Assembly (NCBI GenBank): GCA_030639985.1
Contig: DAOWKG010000159.1
Span: 1-13,806 of the forward strand
From: Desulfuromonadaceae bacterium
Lineage (GTDB): Bacteria > Desulfobacterota > Desulfuromonadia > Desulfuromonadales > Geopsychrobacteraceae
Direction: 5' to 3'
Length of the DNA: 13,806 bases
In this document: piece by piece, positions 6,889 through 13,806 of the stretch
Numbering within the stretch: position 1 is the stretch's first letter
How the letters are laid out: each line of letters opens with the position of its first letter
Translations under genes and position numbers: made by a program
Notes under the pieces: model-generated
What the model saw: only the letters and a program-made list of their open reading frames with translations
Told to the model about the DNA's origin: nothing
Databases searched by the model: none

Positions 6889-6931
6889 GTAAATTAATCA
6901 AACACAATGACAATATCACGCAACCCAATAA

Positions 6932-8683
6932 CTACTTGTCCTTGCTAAGATCTTTTTTAGACTTATTCATAAATTCACCGTAATGCTCATCCATACATTC
7001 TTGACACAGACCATGGCTAAATACCGCCTCAGAATGATCGGCAATATATTTTTCCACCTGCAGCCAATAGCCATCATCATCACGAATTTTTTTGCAAAAC
7101 GAACAAATAGGCAGGATACCGGAAAGGCTTTTTACCTCGCTCAAAGCTTGTTCAAGTTCCAAGGTGCGTTCTTTGACCTGCTCCTCGAGCTGTTCCTGAT
7201 AGTTGGCTCGTTCAGCCTCGTGCTGTTTGCGCTCGCTGATATCACGAGCTATCGCCAGCAGGTGTGGTTCGCCATTAAAATCAATCGTTGTACCACGAAT
7301 CTCCACGTCAAAAGTTGTCCCATCCTTGCGCACATCAACTGACTCTGCACGAAATCTCCTTTTATTATTAAAGTGCTCTTTAAACTGTTGGAATAAAAAA
7401 TGATGGTCGGGGGAAACAATGTCCTTGCCAGACAAACCGATCAATTCATCGTATTCATAACCGTATATTTCACAAGCCGCGGGGTTAGCGTTGACAATAA
7501 ATCCCTCGCTATCAAAAATAAGTATGGCGCTAGCCATGGTTGTAAAAATCTGGCGATAACGCTGCTTACTCTCACTAAGTGCTTTCTCGGTACGTTTGCG
7601 CTCTTCAATCTCTCGATGTAGCAAAACTCTTTTTCGATATTGCAGATAGGAGATTGCTAGTACCAGGATCAGTAGCGACAGACTTAAAAACAACACAAAC
7701 TTAAAATGTTGCATTTCATTGGCGAAGAAAGGTGACCGGCTCCTGACCGTAAAAAATGCCACCATCTCATGAGTTACCGGATTTAAAACTGGAATCGTAG
7801 TAAAGACGACATCAATAGAAGGGTCGTAGAGAGACATTGCCTGCCCGCTATGAGCATTATCACGGACCTTATCAATTATTTCATTTTGCGGCTCAAGCTC
7901 TTTCATCTCTTTACGAGATACTTCTTTAAGAGCTGCTAAAACATTTTTGTCATGCAAATAGCCCTGTTGGTGCGATTTTTTATAGGCTCTGTTCAGTTCG
8001 TCAAGAAAGACTTTGCTCTTTATCGTTTTTTCCTTGATAAAAAAATTACTCAATACAGCGTACTGTTTCATCATGGAAGAGGTCAGAGCCTCTGGGCCAA
8101 ATGAGACTTCTACACTGCCAAGGTGGGTTTGATCAGCAGCGGTAATAGGAAAAACAAAGCGGTAGCCGTTGTAAATCCTCCCCTCTTCAAAACCATCAAT
8201 CGGGGAATGAACGGTATTTACATAGTTTACTGTTTCCCGTATCCCGGTCAAATTATCGCCAAATTTTTCGGGACGGTGAAAGCGCAAAAACGATTCATTG
8301 TTACGCAGATGAAAATGGAGTTGCCTTAATTTTGCCTCTTGGTGCAATTTTTCATAACGAGGATTGACTGTGTCATAGAGCTCGGCACGGAGCCGGTTTT
8401 TTCCCTCGGTATCAGCACGCAATAGTTTTTGATATACACTCCGCACATCATATCTTTCCACGATGCCAGAATAGAGATTTACAGCTAACTGCTTGTATTG
8501 ATCGTAAATAGTATTATAGGCAAGTTGGTATCTGTCAGTGATGAGTTGCAGGTGTCGTTGTTGGATATGATTGCTTCTGCTGTCTAATAGAAAAAACATG
8601 GCCGCAGAAAGAGTAACCAAGACAATGATCATGGTGACCAGAATGCTTATATTTATATTTTTTTCTGTTTTCATGAGCCCCAT
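6932..8683 (-). CDS. Membrane dCache-PAS sensor with C-terminal Cys4 tail, no known output domain
   Basis: This 583-residue inner membrane sensor has a membrane helix at about 14-34, then a long extracytoplasmic region (about 36-325) of double-Cache type. It contains LHFHLRNNESFLRFHRPEKF and GFEEGRIYNGYRFVFP, typical of dCache_3 domains. A second helix (about 327-346) leads to a coiled coil and one PAS domain (about 375-484: YRQIFTTMASAILIFDSEGF through HLLAIARDISERK). After a further coiled coil (about 484-520) comes a tail with LPICSFCKKIRDDDGYW and HGLCQECM, giving C-x2-C (527, 530) and C-x2-C (560, 563). No HisKA/HATPase, GGDEF, EAL, HD-GYP or methyl-accepting domain is present. ATG 8683 is chosen because GGGAGG lies just upstream; ATG 8674 is the alternative. 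It is controlled by riboswitch copy 2 and precedes the DUF342 gene, perhaps as its signalling partner. Confidence 0.85.
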   Translation of the reverse strand: MGLMKTEKNINISILVTMIIVLVTLSAAMFFLLDSRSNHIQQRHLQLITDRYQLAYNTIYDQYKQLAVNLYSGIVERYDVRSVYQKLLRADTEGKNRLRAELYDTVNPRYEKLHQEAKLRQLHFHLRNNESFLRFHRPEKFGDNLTGIRETVNYVNTVHSPIDGFEEGRIYNGYRFVFPITAADQTHLGSVEVSFGPEALTSSMMKQYAVLSNFFIKEKTIKSKVFLDELNRAYKKSHQQGYLHDKNVLAALKEVSRKEMKELEPQNEIIDKVRDNAHSGQAMSLYDPSIDVVFTTIPVLNPVTHEMVAFFTVRSRSPFFANEMQHFKFVLFLSLSLLILVLAISYLQYRKRVLLHREIEERKRTEKALSESKQRYRQIFTTMASAILIFDSEGFIVNANPAACEIYGYEYDELIGLSGKDIVSPDHHFLFQQFKEHFNNKRRFRAESVDVRKDGTTFDVEIRGTTIDFNGEPHLLAIARDISERKQHEAERANYQEQLEEQVKERTLELEQALSEVKSLSGILPICSFCKKIRDDDGYWLQVEKYIADHSEAVFSHGLCQECMDEHYGEFMNKSKKDLSKDK

Positions 8684-8770
8684 CCACCTCCCTACTAATC
8701 TTACTTCTTCAGGCCCTACCCAGTGCAGCAATCTCCATTTTTAAATTTTGGAATAAAAAGTGTAAACAAC

Positions 8771-8807
8771 AAAAAGGACCCTACTTCATACCGAAGACGA
8801 GCCCACA
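8771..8807 (-). terminator. Riboswitch-linked intrinsic terminator (copy 2)
   Basis: The RNA hairpin pairs CUUC with GAAG across a GGUAU loop, then, after a two-base mismatch, CGGGCUC-like and GGGUCC-like arms, followed by five U residues. It is weaker than copy 1. CUUCGGUA (plus-strand complement at 8789-8796) is again exactly complementary to UACCGAAG at the aptamer 3' end (8816-8823), so the same mutually exclusive pairing is kept although the lower arms have diverged. Confidence 0.75.
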
Positions 8808-8810
8808 AGT

Positions 8811-8896
8811 AATTTCTTCGGTAACCCGGCCATCCCTGTGGGATCCGTGGCTTTGCGTCCCCAGATTACTCTAGGTTTGCCATTGTCAATGAAATT
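8811..8896 (-). ncRNA. GEMM-I cyclic dinucleotide riboswitch aptamer (copy 2)
   Basis: This copy shows the same hallmarks: AAUGGCAAACC, a hairpin CCUAGA-GUAA-UCUGGG with a GNRA loop, GGGACGCAAAGCCACGG, AUCCC-ACA-GGGAU, and GGCCGGGUUACCGAAG. The closing stem is a perfect AAUUUC/GAAAUU. The G at the presumed ligand-contact position is the c-di-GMP-type base. By family knowledge this points to c-di-GMP rather than 3',3'-cGAMP, but in vitro binding would be needed to settle it. It controls the dCache-PAS gene and matches copy 1 through most of its length. Confidence 0.92.
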
Positions 8897-8901
8897 TGAT
8901 T

Positions 8902-8935
8902 TATCTAAGACTACCACCATCTGAAACAAAAGCAA
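8902..8935 (-). promoter_or_regulatory. Putative sigma-70 promoter before riboswitch copy 2
   Basis: Two overlapping readings fit on the minus strand: TTGCTT (8930-8935) with TAGTCT (8908-8913), or TTGTTT (8924-8929) with TAGATA (8902-8907), each with 16-nt spacing. Either places the start a few bases before the aptamer stem. The first aligns with the putative promoter of copy 1 (CTTGnTTTTnTTT shared). Confidence 0.4.
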
Positions 8936-8964
8936 GCATATTTAGAAACAAATAGGGGTCACAT

Positions 8965-9198
8965 CTAAACATTGTACACATTCAGTTGCCCCTCTAGCTT
9001 CTCCAACGATGTTCCAAATAGACAATTTGCCGCAGATATTGATTTTTCGTTACGAACAATAACAAGTGGAATAACTCCAAAACAAAAACTGGCTTTGGCA
9101 GTATGACATCTACTCTTGATGGCAATTAAAATAGATTGATTACCCTGCCACTCATTATAATTTTTATTAAACTGCCTATCTAACACTGACACCTTCAT
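8965..9198 (-). CDS. Doubtful small ORF downstream of the HlyD-like gene
   Basis: A 77-residue open frame begins inside the last codons of the HlyD-like gene (23-nt overlap) and fills most of the gap before the riboswitch promoter. The product, with segments such as NYNEWQGNQSILIAIKSRCH and FGVIPLVIVRNEKSISAANC, matches no family I recognise. It has no Shine-Dalgarno sequence before ATG 9198. It has no clear signal peptide or membrane helix. It may be a chance frame or the remnant of a mobile-element gene; the frame is followed by TGTGACCCCTATTTG. Between its stop and the promoter at 8935 I see nothing else. Confidence 0.2.
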   Translation of the reverse strand: MKVSVLDRQFNKNYNEWQGNQSILIAIKSRCHTAKASFCFGVIPLVIVRNEKSISAANCLFGTSLEKLEGQLNVYNV

Positions 9199-10486
9199 CC
9201 AAATACTTTATTAGCGGATAAATGAAAAATTCAATAATCCGACGTTTGCCAACCTTAACTTCAGCGGTGACACTCATACCTGCCGAGATCGGCGTTTCAA
9301 TACCCTCAACCACCAAGGTATCTTTATCCGGCACAATATAAACCTCATAGATGAGCCCCAAGCGTTCATCCTCAATACTGTCCTTCGCTACCTGAACTAC
9401 TTTACCATCAATAGTGCCATATTTCTGGAAGCTGAAAGTATCAATTTTAATTGATGCCGCCATATTTTCAGCGACAAATCCCACATCCTTGCTCAACAAT
9501 GTGGATTTGATTAACAATGGCGAGTTTTCGGGGACAATAAATGCTAACTTTTCTGCCGGAGTCACAACACCACCAACGGTATGAAACACTAAGCGCGAAA
9601 TATAGCCATCGACCGGAGCGGTAATCTGCTGTCTGGCACTGATAAATTCAGACTTTTCGATCCGTGCCTGGAGATAGAGATGGCGTTGTTTGGTTTCTGA
9701 TAATTCTGCTAGTAGACGGTTACGGTACTCTTCTTTAATAATGGAAATTTCCTGGTAAGTCTGCATTTTCAGGGCAGCAAGTTCAGCAATTCGATATTCC
9801 GAGACCCTGAGTCCGGTCTCATACTGTTTCGTTTCACTCTCGGTGCGTTCGTACTCATCTCGACTGATGATATCTTTAACCTTTTGCAGGCGCTCTAATT
9901 TCTCGGTCAGGACGATAAACATATACTCAGCTTGCTCAGCGGTTTTATGTTCCGCGGCCAAACGTTCATCCAGTTGCAATAAACTTTCTTTCTTCGCCTG
10001 AACCTGTTTTTCCAATCGATCCTTTTCTGAAGTATATATTTCCTGCTGCACCCGCATGACTTCAAGATCATAGTGATCAGAGCTGACAGCAAATATACGT
10101 TCTTCGAGCAAAGCATTGATTCGCTCGATTTTCAGCTCTGCCTGTTTATGGTCAGCATGCATCGAGGTCAGCTCAGGATCAACCTCCGATGGATCAATCT
10201 CCATCAATAGTTGCCCCTTGGTGACATAGTCTCCCGACTGGATCAAAATATTGCGCACCACCCCAGCATTAAGCGGCTGGATTGTTTTGACTTCACCACT
10301 TGGAATCACCTTGCCGCGTGCGGTGACTACCACATCTACCTTGCCGAAGAACATCCACAGACAAGTAAACAGGATCGCAGCAATAACAATCCAGAAGATT
10401 GTCCGACCGAGCGGATTGAGCGGCCGATCTTCGATCTCAACCAGTAGTGGTTTGAATTCGTGACGATCATCTGCAGATTTAAACAT
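9176..10486 (-). CDS. Type I secretion periplasmic adaptor, HlyD family
   Basis: This 436-residue membrane fusion protein links the ABC exporter to the TolC-like channel. It has a short cytoplasmic N terminus and one membrane helix (about 29-47). The first half of the lipoyl-like domain follows (about 60-100: GEVKTIQPLNAGVVRNILIQ and GQLLMEIDP). A long helical hairpin (about 105-275) is rich in Glu, Lys and Gln, and the second lipoyl half begins at ITAPVDGYISRLV. The C terminus KRRIIEFFIYPLIKYLDEG is typical of HlyD/LapC-type adaptors. Length fits the family. The start ATG 10486 shares one base with the upstream stop (TAATG) and has only a weak ribosome site, so it probably relies on coupling to the ABC gene. 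No terminator is obvious after it. Confidence 0.92.
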   Translation of the reverse strand: MFKSADDRHEFKPLLVEIEDRPLNPLGRTIFWIVIAAILFTCLWMFFGKVDVVVTARGKVIPSGEVKTIQPLNAGVVRNILIQSGDYVTKGQLLMEIDPSEVDPELTSMHADHKQAELKIERINALLEERIFAVSSDHYDLEVMRVQQEIYTSEKDRLEKQVQAKKESLLQLDERLAAEHKTAEQAEYMFIVLTEKLERLQKVKDIISRDEYERTESETKQYETGLRVSEYRIAELAALKMQTYQEISIIKEEYRNRLLAELSETKQRHLYLQARIEKSEFISARQQITAPVDGYISRLVFHTVGGVVTPAEKLAFIVPENSPLLIKSTLLSKDVGFVAENMAASIKIDTFSFQKYGTIDGKVVQVAKDSIEDERLGLIYEVYIVPDKDTLVVEGIETPISAGMSVTAEVKVGKRRIIEFFIYPLIKYLDEGVSVR

Positions 10487-12582
10487 TATCGACTCTGTTG
10501 GGAATGAAGGTTATGATAATAGCCATCCTGCTTGAGCAGCTGTGTATGGGTTCCCGATTCCACCAATAGCCCCTTTTCGAGGACCAAAATCAGATCACAG
10601 TCTTGAATTGTTGCCAACCGATGGGCAATAACAACTGTTGTCCTACCCTTTTTGATCGCCTGCATATTATTCTGGATGATCTTTTCTGATTCGTAATCGA
10701 GCGCAGAGGTTGCCTCATCAAAAATCAGCAAGCGGGGTTTGGTAACCAGCGCCCTGGCGATGGCAACACGCTGCCGCTGCCCACCCGACAGAGAAGAACC
10801 ACGTTCACTGACTCTAGTGTCATAACCTTCGGGCAGTTGCGAGATAAATTCATGAGCACCAGCTATTTGAGCTGCTTCTAGAATCAGCTCCATCGGGGCA
10901 TCCGGCTTCGGCAGGGCAATATTGTCGCGAATAGTCCCGCTGAACAAAAAGTTCTCCTGCAATACCACCCCGGTGTTGAAACGCAACCATGAAGGATTCA
11001 AGTGGCGAGCATCAATCTCATCAATATAGATCGCCCCTTCGGTGGGAATATAGAGACGCTGCAGCAACTTTGCCAGGGTACTCTTGCCGCTGCCGCTACG
11101 ACCAACAATACCGACACTCATCCCCGGCTTAATTTTAACGGTAACACCACTCAGAACCTTGGGACCATCGGGCGAATATTTGAAGGAAACATTGTCAAGC
11201 TGCAATGCCCCTTTTAGTTGTGGCAGGGTAATCGCCTTGTCGGTGGTCACCTCCAGCGGGTGATTGAGGATATCGCCAAGCCGGTCAACCGATAGCAGAG
11301 CCTGCTGGAACTCGTTCCACAGATTGACCAGCCGCAACACTGGACCGGCAAACTGACCGGAAAACATCTGGAAGGCAATCAGTTGGCCGATGGTCATATC
11401 GCCCTGTAATACCGCCTTAACTCCAAGATAGAGCACCGAGATTGTCATCAGTCGCCGCAAGGTACCAGAAACCGCCCCGGAGATGTTTGACATATTGGCC
11501 AGATTAAAACTGGAACTGACATACCGGCCCAGATGATCTTCCCAGCGGTTCTGCATGGTCCCTTCAACCGCCAGCGATTTGACCGTTTGCACACCGGTGA
11601 CCGATTCGACCAGATACGAGTTGGAAGCAGCAGCCATCTGAAATTTGTTTTCCAAACGCCGGCGCAGTTCCGGGGTAATAATTAAATAGACCAGAGCAAT
11701 CACGCTAACAAAACCGAGGACAACCAAGGTCAGGTTAACGCTATAAATCAACATTACGGCGACAAATACCAGCGAGAAAAACAGATCAATAATGACACTG
11801 ACCGCCTTATTGGTAATAAACTCACGGATGGTATCGAGTTCCCTGACCCGGGCAGCGATATTACCGACCTGACGTGCTTCGAAATAACGAAACGGCAATC
11901 CCAGTAAGTGTTTGAACAGTTTGGCTCCCAGCTTGGCGTCGAGTTTGTGGGCGGTATGGATAAAGATATAGTTACGGGCGATGTTCAGCAGCAGTTCAAA
12001 ACCGGCAATTGCCAGAAAAGCGACCGCCAGAACGTCAAGGGTCGTCAGACTGCGATGGACAATAACCTTGTCGAGAATCACCTGAGTAAATAGGGGCGTA
12101 ACCAGACCGAACAGTTGGACGACGAAGGAGCCGAGCAGCACCTCGCCAATAATCCGCTTAAACTTGATAATCTCCTGCAAAAACCAGCCAAACCCGAAAA
12201 TAACCTGCGAATTTATTTTCTTGTGTCGTAAAATAATGAACTGCTCAAATTCTGCCTCAACCTCCTCGGTAGTTTTTTCAACAGTTTTCTTCTCCTCTGG
12301 ATCGAACAACAGACACTTACCCGATTCCTTGTCATATTTCAGCAATACGGCATAGTCACCAGTGGTACCAACGGCAATAGCTGGTAACGGGTAAGATGCG
12401 GCCAGTTTTGCCACCGGAATTTTTTTCAATTTCGCCTTGAAATCATAGCGCCCGGCGATCCGCAACAACTCTTCGGGGCTCACCTGTTCCTGCAAACTGA
12501 ATTCACGCTCAATAGCACGGATATCAACATCAATCCGGTTAATTCTGGCAACTACATCAAAAGCAATCAGTGCAGAGTTCAT
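10486..12582 (-). CDS. Type I secretion ABC exporter with degenerate C39-like domain
   Basis: This 698-residue fused exporter (HlyB/LapB type) powers one-step secretion of an unfolded protein across both membranes. Residues about 1-115 form a C39-peptidase-like domain (PLPAIAVGTTGDYAVLLKY) with no catalytic Cys near the N terminus; the only Cys is at 90. It should therefore dock substrate without cutting a leader. The transmembrane domain (about 125-430) contains several helices, including about 146-170, 180-205 and 262-303. The nucleotide-binding domain has Walker A GRSGSGKST (494-502), signature LSGGQ (598-602), Walker B LLIFDE (618-623) and His 654 (IAHR), all intact. ATG 12582 follows GAGG by seven bases and overlaps the TolC-like stop (ATGA). 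RTX-type proteins or giant adhesins are usual cargo of this subtype; none is in the window. Confidence 0.93.
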   Translation of the reverse strand: MNSALIAFDVVARINRIDVDIRAIEREFSLQEQVSPEELLRIAGRYDFKAKLKKIPVAKLAASYPLPAIAVGTTGDYAVLLKYDKESGKCLLFDPEEKKTVEKTTEEVEAEFEQFIILRHKKINSQVIFGFGWFLQEIIKFKRIIGEVLLGSFVVQLFGLVTPLFTQVILDKVIVHRSLTTLDVLAVAFLAIAGFELLLNIARNYIFIHTAHKLDAKLGAKLFKHLLGLPFRYFEARQVGNIAARVRELDTIREFITNKAVSVIIDLFFSLVFVAVMLIYSVNLTLVVLGFVSVIALVYLIITPELRRRLENKFQMAAASNSYLVESVTGVQTVKSLAVEGTMQNRWEDHLGRYVSSSFNLANMSNISGAVSGTLRRLMTISVLYLGVKAVLQGDMTIGQLIAFQMFSGQFAGPVLRLVNLWNEFQQALLSVDRLGDILNHPLEVTTDKAITLPQLKGALQLDNVSFKYSPDGPKVLSGVTVKIKPGMSVGIVGRSGSGKSTLAKLLQRLYIPTEGAIYIDEIDARHLNPSWLRFNTGVVLQENFLFSGTIRDNIALPKPDAPMELILEAAQIAGAHEFISQLPEGYDTRVSERGSSLSGGQRQRVAIARALVTKPRLLIFDEATSALDYESEKIIQNNMQAIKKGRTTVVIAHRLATIQDCDLILVLEKGLLVESGTHTQLLKQDGYYHNLHSQQSR

Positions 12583-13806
12583 GATCCAACCTCGTTCACC
12601 AAAATCAGCAACAGAGCAGAAGTCGCATAATCAACTTGACGTAAATCAACATCAAGTTGCCGCCGGGACAGTTCGATGAAGCGGTTATTCACAGCGATCC
12701 GATCGGTCAGTTTCTGTTCTGCCAAACGTCGGACGTCGCTTTGTTGTCCAGCAATTCGGCTCAACTGTTTGCGATGCTCGTTTTCCATGGCAGCAGAGGC
12801 AGTGTAAGCGTAAAGTGTCGTAGCAAGCTCCTGCTGTAGTTGCGCCGCTTTTTTCTGTTTTTGATAGCGCAGGCTGGATATTTCATGCCTAATTCTGGTT
12901 TGCTTGGCACGATTAGCAAAACCATCAAACAGTGGACACTCGATATATAACGACACCGAAGCATCACGGGAATTCAGGTTGGAGATAGAGCTGGTGAAGC
13001 TATTGTCATCACTGCCGAACAGCCGATACGAACCAGAGATAGCCAGTTTGGGCAACAATGAACGTTTCAGCATGGCAAGCTCGGAGCGTTTGTTTTCAAT
13101 CTGCTGTTGGTAGATCAAAACAGCGGGAATTCTCTCTGGTGCAAAGATAGTTTGAGTTTTCAGTTGACGGGGAAAATCTGCCAGAGTCACATCTTCGGCA
13201 CGATAGCTCTGCTGAGTATGGAAGCTAATATTCCCCAGCAAATTTTGCCAACGGGTTTGTTGATCATCGAGCAGTGCAAGCGTATCTGCCAACTCCAATG
13301 CAGTATTACCGAGTTGCTCACGCCCAATGGTTCCAGCTTGATGTAACTGTTTGGATAATTGATAAATCGTTTCCTGTCGTTCGACAATTGATCTCAGCAC
13401 CTGAATCTGTTGTTGCACTTTCAAACTATCGCCATACAGGTTCAGCAGTTCTTTGTGGATATCAATTGTAGACTGCTGCTTTTGTAGTTCTGCAATATGA
13501 ACTTGGCGGCGAGCACTGTCCACACTAAGTTCACGGATACCAAAATCGTACAGGTTGTATCTGGCAGTGACGATCAGGGAATGTTTATAACCGGAAGCAT
13601 TATCGGCAATAATGGCATCGCCAACCGAAACGATATCACCATCTTCTTCAAAGACATGGACATATTCATTACCAAAGCGCAGTGCTAATTGCGGGTAATA
13701 ATCGGCCTGGCGCTCGGCGATTGTTGCCTCGGCAGCCTGAATCTCCGCATGAATAATCTTGCCATCGAGAGAATTTTGCAGACCGGCGGTAAGAACCTCT
13801 GCAAAC
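12579..13806 (-). CDS. TolC-family outer membrane channel (N terminus beyond window)
   Basis: This is the outer membrane component of the type I system. The frame stays open to the window edge, so about 408 residues are visible and the signal peptide and true start lie beyond 13806. An internal GTG at 13523 should not be taken as the start, because the frame before it encodes typical TolC sequence: AEIQAAEATIAERQADYYPQ, then LALRFGNEYVHVF, and SLIVTARYNLYDFG. The rest shows the second TolC repeat (LPKLAISGSYRLFG, SLYIECPLFDGFANRAKQT) and long heptad-rich helices forming the periplasmic tunnel. Its stop overlaps the ABC gene by 4 nt. The order channel, exporter, adaptor is a common arrangement of T1SS operons with dedicated TolC proteins. 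Confidence 0.92.
   Translation of the reverse strand, partial: FAEVLTAGLQNSLDGKIIHAEIQAAEATIAERQADYYPQLALRFGNEYVHVFEEDGDIVSVGDAIIADNASGYKHSLIVTARYNLYDFGIRELSVDSARRQVHIAELQKQQSTIDIHKELLNLYGDSLKVQQQIQVLRSIVERQETIYQLSKQLHQAGTIGREQLGNTALELADTLALLDDQQTRWQNLLGNISFHTQQSYRAEDVTLADFPRQLKTQTIFAPERIPAVLIYQQQIENKRSELAMLKRSLLPKLAISGSYRLFGSDDNSFTSSISNLNSRDASVSLYIECPLFDGFANRAKQTRIRHEISSLRYQKQKKAAQLQQELATTLYAYTASAAMENEHRKQLSRIAGQQSDVRRLAEQKLTDRIAVNNRFIELSRRQLDVDLRQVDYATSALLLILVNEVGS

Noticed and set aside
8684..8731. TTG start at 8731 for the sensor
   Set aside because: The extra 16 residues lie in the riboswitch leader and are not family-like; ATG 8683 has GGGAGG directly upstream.
12579..13523. Complete 314-residue TolC-like gene starting at GTG 13523
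   Set aside because: The frame continues without a stop to 13806 and encodes recognisable TolC sequence, so the gene is cut by the window edge.
1..13806. CRISPR array, tRNA or rRNA genes
   Set aside because: No regularly spaced repeats and no tRNA-like or rRNA-like segments were seen on either strand.

Overview
The window looks like a piece of chromosome from a Deltaproteobacterium of the Desulfuromonadales/Geobacter type. This is inferred from two GEMM-I (cyclic dinucleotide) riboswitches, a dCache-PAS sensor ending in a Cys4 tail, a DUF342 protein and moderate GC content. No rRNA or other marker gene confirms it. Every convincing gene is on the minus strand, so transcription runs from high to low coordinates.

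Right part (13806 to 9176): a type I secretion operon. It has a TolC-like outer membrane channel (cut by the window edge), an ABC exporter with a degenerate C39-peptidase-like domain, and an HlyD-like adaptor. The genes overlap by 4 and 1 nt, so they are almost certainly co-transcribed. No secreted substrate is visible.

Middle part (about 8935 to 5120): two genes, each with its own promoter, GEMM-I aptamer, intrinsic terminator and similar leader. The first encodes a membrane dCache-PAS protein with no kinase, cyclase or other known output domain. The second encodes a DUF342/FapA-like cytoplasmic protein. The two control regions look like copies of one cassette, yet they differ at a base next to the conserved CAAACC that I take to be a ligand-contacting position. 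In both, the aptamer 3' side is complementary to the terminator 5' arm and loop, which predicts that ligand binding promotes termination.

Left part (about 5043 to 225): an envelope cluster. It has a LolD/MacB-type ATPase and FtsX/LolC-type permease (8-nt overlap), an exported NifX-like protein (dinitrogenase FeMo-cofactor-binding fold), a LolA-like periplasmic protein and, after a palindromic repeat element, an outer membrane beta-barrel. Together they could move a lipid-like, lipoprotein or cofactor cargo between inner and outer membranes. The exported NifX-like member is the unexpected part and the best candidate here for something undescribed.

The first 224 bases hold no clear gene, only open frames that may be remnants.
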